A stretch of 64,000 nt of DNA, taken from assembly GCF_001644195.2 (NCBI RefSeq), contig NZ_LWBL02000024.1, positions 19,948-83,947 of the forward strand, written 5' to 3'. The translations under genes and the position numbers were made by a program. Of the stretch, positions 61,191-64,000 are shown in pieces. The DNA comes from Bacillus marinisedimentorum (GTDB taxonomy: Bacteria > Bacillota > Bacilli > Bacillales > Bacillaceae_O). The notes below the pieces were generated by a model. That model did no database searches and was not told the origin of the DNA. It was given only the letters and a program-made list of their open reading frames with translations. Numbering within the stretch: the stretch's first letter is position 1; each line of letters opens with the position of its first letter.

Positions 61191-62441
61191 CTAAGCGGAA
61201 ACCCGCTGCTTCTTAGGGATTTCAATCGTAAACGTTGTTCCAACCCCTTCCTTGCTGTCAACAATGATTTCCCCGCTGATCCGTTTAATGATATCAAAGC
61301 AAATTAGCATCCCGAGCCCTGTCCCTTTATCCTTCGTCGAATAATATGGCTGTCCGAGCCGCTGGACTTGCTTTTTGCTCATCCCCACTCCTTCATCCTT
61401 AATGTCTATCCGAATGACTTCGCCCGCATCCGTTGCATACACAAAAAAGTTGCCTCCATCCGCCATCGCTTCAATTCCATTTTTAACGATATTGATAAAG
61501 AGCTGGCGAAACTCATGAGGATCCCCTTCAACAAGCAAGTGCTCATCAATCTTTGTATACATCTCGATATTGGACATATGGCTGTACGGCTTCATGAACT
61601 CCACCACTTCCATCAGGAGTTTTGTTAAATCAACCTCTTGGAAGTGCTTTGTGTTCGGCCTGGCCAGAGACAAAAAATTGTTGATGATCGTTTGCGTCCG
61701 CTCCAATTCCTGAAGTGATACCCTCACGAACATATTCTGCGAATCTGTAAGATTATCTTCGTTTTTCAAAATTTGCATAAAACCCTTTATTGTTGTCATT
61801 GGATTGCGGATTTCATGGGCGACTGAAGCGGCCAGCTGACTGACAGCCGTCAGTTTCTCCGCTTTTTGCAGTTCATCCAGCATACGGTTTTGAAGAATTG
61901 TCATTTCGATGATATAAATAACCGCAGCCAGAGCAAGAAATGATACAAGCGAGAATACAAACAAATAATTAATTTCATTCGTATAACCTTGCCGGACAAG
62001 AACCGAAACCCTTGTTGCAGTAATAAGCAAATATACGAAAAAGCTGATGCCCAATTTCATCTGCATGCCGCCGTATAAATAGCTTTTTCTCAAGAAATAA
62101 AGAATGGCAAACATCACTGAATAGTTAACGATGATCATGTTTATGCCTGACAGATCAATACCGGCCTGGACAACTGCCATGAAAGCGATGATAAATAAGC
62201 TTGCCCCGGGGCCGATATAAAAGAACGTGATAATAAAGGGGATCAATTTCAAATCAAAGGCAAGACCGCTATCAAACTCTACTGGGAAAACTATTGTAAC
62301 GACCAGTACAGCGAGAACCACCAGCAGCATGATATGACGCTGCCCGATCTCGCGGCGCTGGGAAAATAAAAAGTTATACATAAACCCAAGAAATACGATA
62401 ATGGCAAAATGGAGAAGCAAGTCTTTAACAAAATCAATCAT
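61191..62441 (-). CDS. Sensor histidine kinase with 5TM-LYT domain (KinB-like)
   Basis: This 416-residue kinase has five to six N-terminal membrane helices of the 5TMR-LYT type, including GPGASLFIIAFMAVVQAGIDLSG. HisKA follows with the phospho-acceptor His in SVAHEIRNPMTTIKGFMQIL, then the ATPase domain (INIVKNGIEAMADGG, DEGVGMS, KGTGLGMLICFDI). Kinases of this plan include KinB, which feeds the sporulation phosphorelay. No response regulator is adjacent, which fits that role. I place the start at the ATG at 62441, six bases after AGGTG; a TTG at 62474 has no site. Confidence 0.88.
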   Translation of the reverse strand: MIDFVKDLLLHFAIIVFLGFMYNFLFSQRREIGQRHIMLLVVLAVLVVTIVFPVEFDSGLAFDLKLIPFIITFFYIGPGASLFIIAFMAVVQAGIDLSGINMIIVNYSVMFAILYFLRKSYLYGGMQMKLGISFFVYLLITATRVSVLVRQGYTNEINYLFVFSLVSFLALAAVIYIIEMTILQNRMLDELQKAEKLTAVSQLAASVAHEIRNPMTTIKGFMQILKNEDNLTDSQNMFVRVSLQELERTQTIINNFLSLARPNTKHFQEVDLTKLLMEVVEFMKPYSHMSNIEMYTKIDEHLLVEGDPHEFRQLFINIVKNGIEAMADGGNFFVYATDAGEVIRIDIKDEGVGMSKKQVQRLGQPYYSTKDKGTGLGMLICFDIIKRISGEIIVDSKEGVGTTFTIEIPKKQRVSA

Positions 62442-62855
62442 GAAAGGCACCTGCTTTTCTTTTTGTTTGGACAAGATAAGCTTAAAGTTGATAAACGAGT
62501 CTCAAAACCGATTGATTTCCAAACTTGCACAGGACGTTCTGATGCGGCAAGTCCATGCAGATGATATCCGCTATTCATCGAGCCGGCATACTCACTCGTT
62601 GCGCACTCACCGATTTGGCTGATATAAGAAGCAGTGGACTCCTGATATTGATACCTGTATATTTGTTAAAATAAATATTGAAATTTAAAAGCTTTTATAT
62701 AAACTCCGAAAACAAACAGTTACCTTATTATCCCATTAGTGAATTTTGTATGCAATGTACACTTTGTCAAATATTGAGTAAAATTGAACTTGCTCCCATC
62801 GGCATGGAACCGCGGCGGCCAAGGAAGAATCGGGAGAAATTATGCGTATACCTTA
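62442..62855. other. Gap between the kinase and corA genes, no gene seen
   Basis: No supported frame, terminator or repeat copy was found. The genes on both sides are on the minus strand, so this holds the kinase promoter and the corA 3' end. Confidence 0.3.
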
Positions 62856-63806
62856 TCAGTCGAACCATCCCTTCTTTTTGAACCACCAGAACATCACCAT
62901 GCCGATCACCATCATCAAGCCGAGCGTGATAAAATAACTGTAACGCCACTCCAGTTCAGGCATATACACAAAATTCATTCCATAAACGCCAGCGATAAAT
63001 GTGAGCGGCATAAAAATCGTTGTAATGACCGTTAAAACCTTCATAATCCGATTTGTCTGATGGGCGTTAAGCGAAAGATAGCTGTCCCTTATATCTGTTG
63101 TCATTTCACGATTGGACTGGATCATGTCGGACAGTTTCAGCAGGTGATCATAAATATCCGAAAAATATTCCCTGCGCTCGTTCACTTCCTCAAGATGGTG
63201 GGAATTGAGCATCCTGTACAGCAAGTCCCGCATCGGGTGGACGGTGTTCCGCAAATACAGCAAATATCCCCTGTGTTCAAACACTTCATCCAGAATTTTT
63301 TCAACCGAGCGATTGCCGGTGTTATCCTCAATTGCATTCAGTTCATCTTCAATCTGATAGAGGACAGGGAAATAAGCATCCACAATTTTATCCATGATTT
63401 CGTACAGGACAACATGCTGGTCCCACCGCTCCAAATTACTGGAGTACTTAAATTTATCCCACACCTGATTCACTTCATTCGACTCATCTTTATGAAACGT
63501 AACAATATAGTGATCGGACAGGAACAAGTCGATTTCATCTTTTTCCTTATCAACCTGGTCAAGGGCGTGCACGACGTAAAAGTTATATTGATCATAATAA
63601 TCCAACTTCGGCCGCTGCAGCTTTTGAAGACAGTCCTCAATGGCAAGCGGATGAAAGTGGAAAAACGAATGAAGAAAGTCCATTTCCCTTTCATCCGGGC
63701 TGCTGAAATCAACCCAGTACCACCTGAAATCCTGCGGCTTAAGCATATCGAGATCTTCCAGCGTTTTGCGTTCACCCTGTATGGTGATTCCTGTGATTCT
63801 AATCAT
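62856..63806 (-). CDS. corA: CorA magnesium/cobalt transporter
   Basis: This 316-residue protein has the CorA plan: a long cytoplasmic funnel domain (residues about 1-250, with HFHPLAIEDCLQKLQRPKLD) and two C-terminal membrane helices. The signature GMN is in YGMNFVYMPELEW near residue 280, followed by a basic C-terminal end. CorA forms a pentameric Mg2+ (and Co2+/Ni2+) channel. GAGGTTTATAT precedes the ATG. It is monocistronic; nothing recognisable lies in 63807-64000. Confidence 0.95.
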   Translation of the reverse strand: MIRITGITIQGERKTLEDLDMLKPQDFRWYWVDFSSPDEREMDFLHSFFHFHPLAIEDCLQKLQRPKLDYYDQYNFYVVHALDQVDKEKDEIDLFLSDHYIVTFHKDESNEVNQVWDKFKYSSNLERWDQHVVLYEIMDKIVDAYFPVLYQIEDELNAIEDNTGNRSVEKILDEVFEHRGYLLYLRNTVHPMRDLLYRMLNSHHLEEVNERREYFSDIYDHLLKLSDMIQSNREMTTDIRDSYLSLNAHQTNRIMKVLTVITTIFMPLTFIAGVYGMNFVYMPELEWRYSYFITLGLMMVIGMVMFWWFKKKGWFD

Positions 63807-64000
63807 ATATAAACCTCATTTCTTCAACGGGATTTCAACCGTAGTGTGCTTCGTTTACTATACCCTAAAAAGCACAGCCGGTTAATATCCTGTAATACCC
63901 GTACGAAAATGCCCTCGTTTCCCGTCAAACCTTGAAGGGTACACTGATACTGAAAGGATGTTCTTTTATCATCAGTTCTGTATCCGCACATTTTTTCTTA

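Noticed and set aside
63060..63812. 250-residue frame antisense to corA
   Set aside because: Hydrophobic mirror of the corA frame with no ribosome site or recognisable domain.

Overview
The window reads as a chromosomal segment from an endospore-forming member of the Bacillaceae (Firmicutes). Supporting signs are strong AGGAGG-type ribosome binding sites, a complete GerA-type germinant-receptor operon, two YjcZ-type spore peptides, a sporulation-kinase-like histidine kinase, the DUF1659/DUF2922/YvrJ trio, a cspD-like cold-shock gene and many stem-plus-U-run terminators. The genus cannot be fixed from the sequence alone. I see no rRNA, tRNA, CRISPR array, complete insertion sequence or prophage.

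Layout. 1-8.7 kb: small membrane proteins, an M29 aminopeptidase, a HIT protein, an NhaC antiporter, a GH18 glycosidase and murB. 8.7-15.5 kb: panF-yhdT, a YdjM-like hydrolase, GNAT acetyltransferases, a YqcI/YcgG protein and deoD. 15.5-21.4 kb: a DUF2087 regulator, a compact four-gene operon (two methyltransferases, a GNAT, a histidine phosphatase), a nucleotidyltransferase and a YdcF protein. 21.4-31 kb: a repeat-rich gap, an OPT transporter, a MATE exporter, a secreted ferritin-like protein, an APH(6)-type kinase, a cluster of DnaA boxes, the DUF1659/DUF2922/YvrJ trio and a HicB-like protein. 31-40.5 kb: glpK, the GerA/B/C operon, a stand-alone TipAS protein and an LCP cell-wall enzyme. 40.6-50.5 kb: a putative copper or envelope metal-stress island. 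It holds two multicopper-oxidase-like proteins (one lacking its catalytic ligands), a cupredoxin lipoprotein, a two-component system, three SHOCT proteins, a BNR-type lipoprotein, a DsbD-like membrane protein and a Met/His-rich exported protein. 50.5-57.6 kb: YjcZ peptides, an M20 amidohydrolase, an amidohydrolase-fold protein without its metal ligands, the 5-oxoprolinase genes pxpB-pxpA-pxpC and VanZ. 57.6-64 kb: cspD, a HEPN-CBS protein, a YczE-family protein, a KinB-like kinase and corA.

The least expected content is intergenic. At least four repeat families are interleaved in the gaps. (1) Arrays of a degenerate 9-mer, TTTCACGCC, repeated with a 21-bp period (three clear arrays, two tentative). 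(2) A roughly 120-nt element that can fold into a long four-stem hairpin, with paired changes between copies. (3) Short perfect palindromes (CCTGGCAATTGC type), four copies. (4) A roughly 62-nt element present twice. Together with the extra-oriC DnaA-box cluster and the terminator that overlaps the yvrJ stop codon, these are the best candidates for undescribed biology here.
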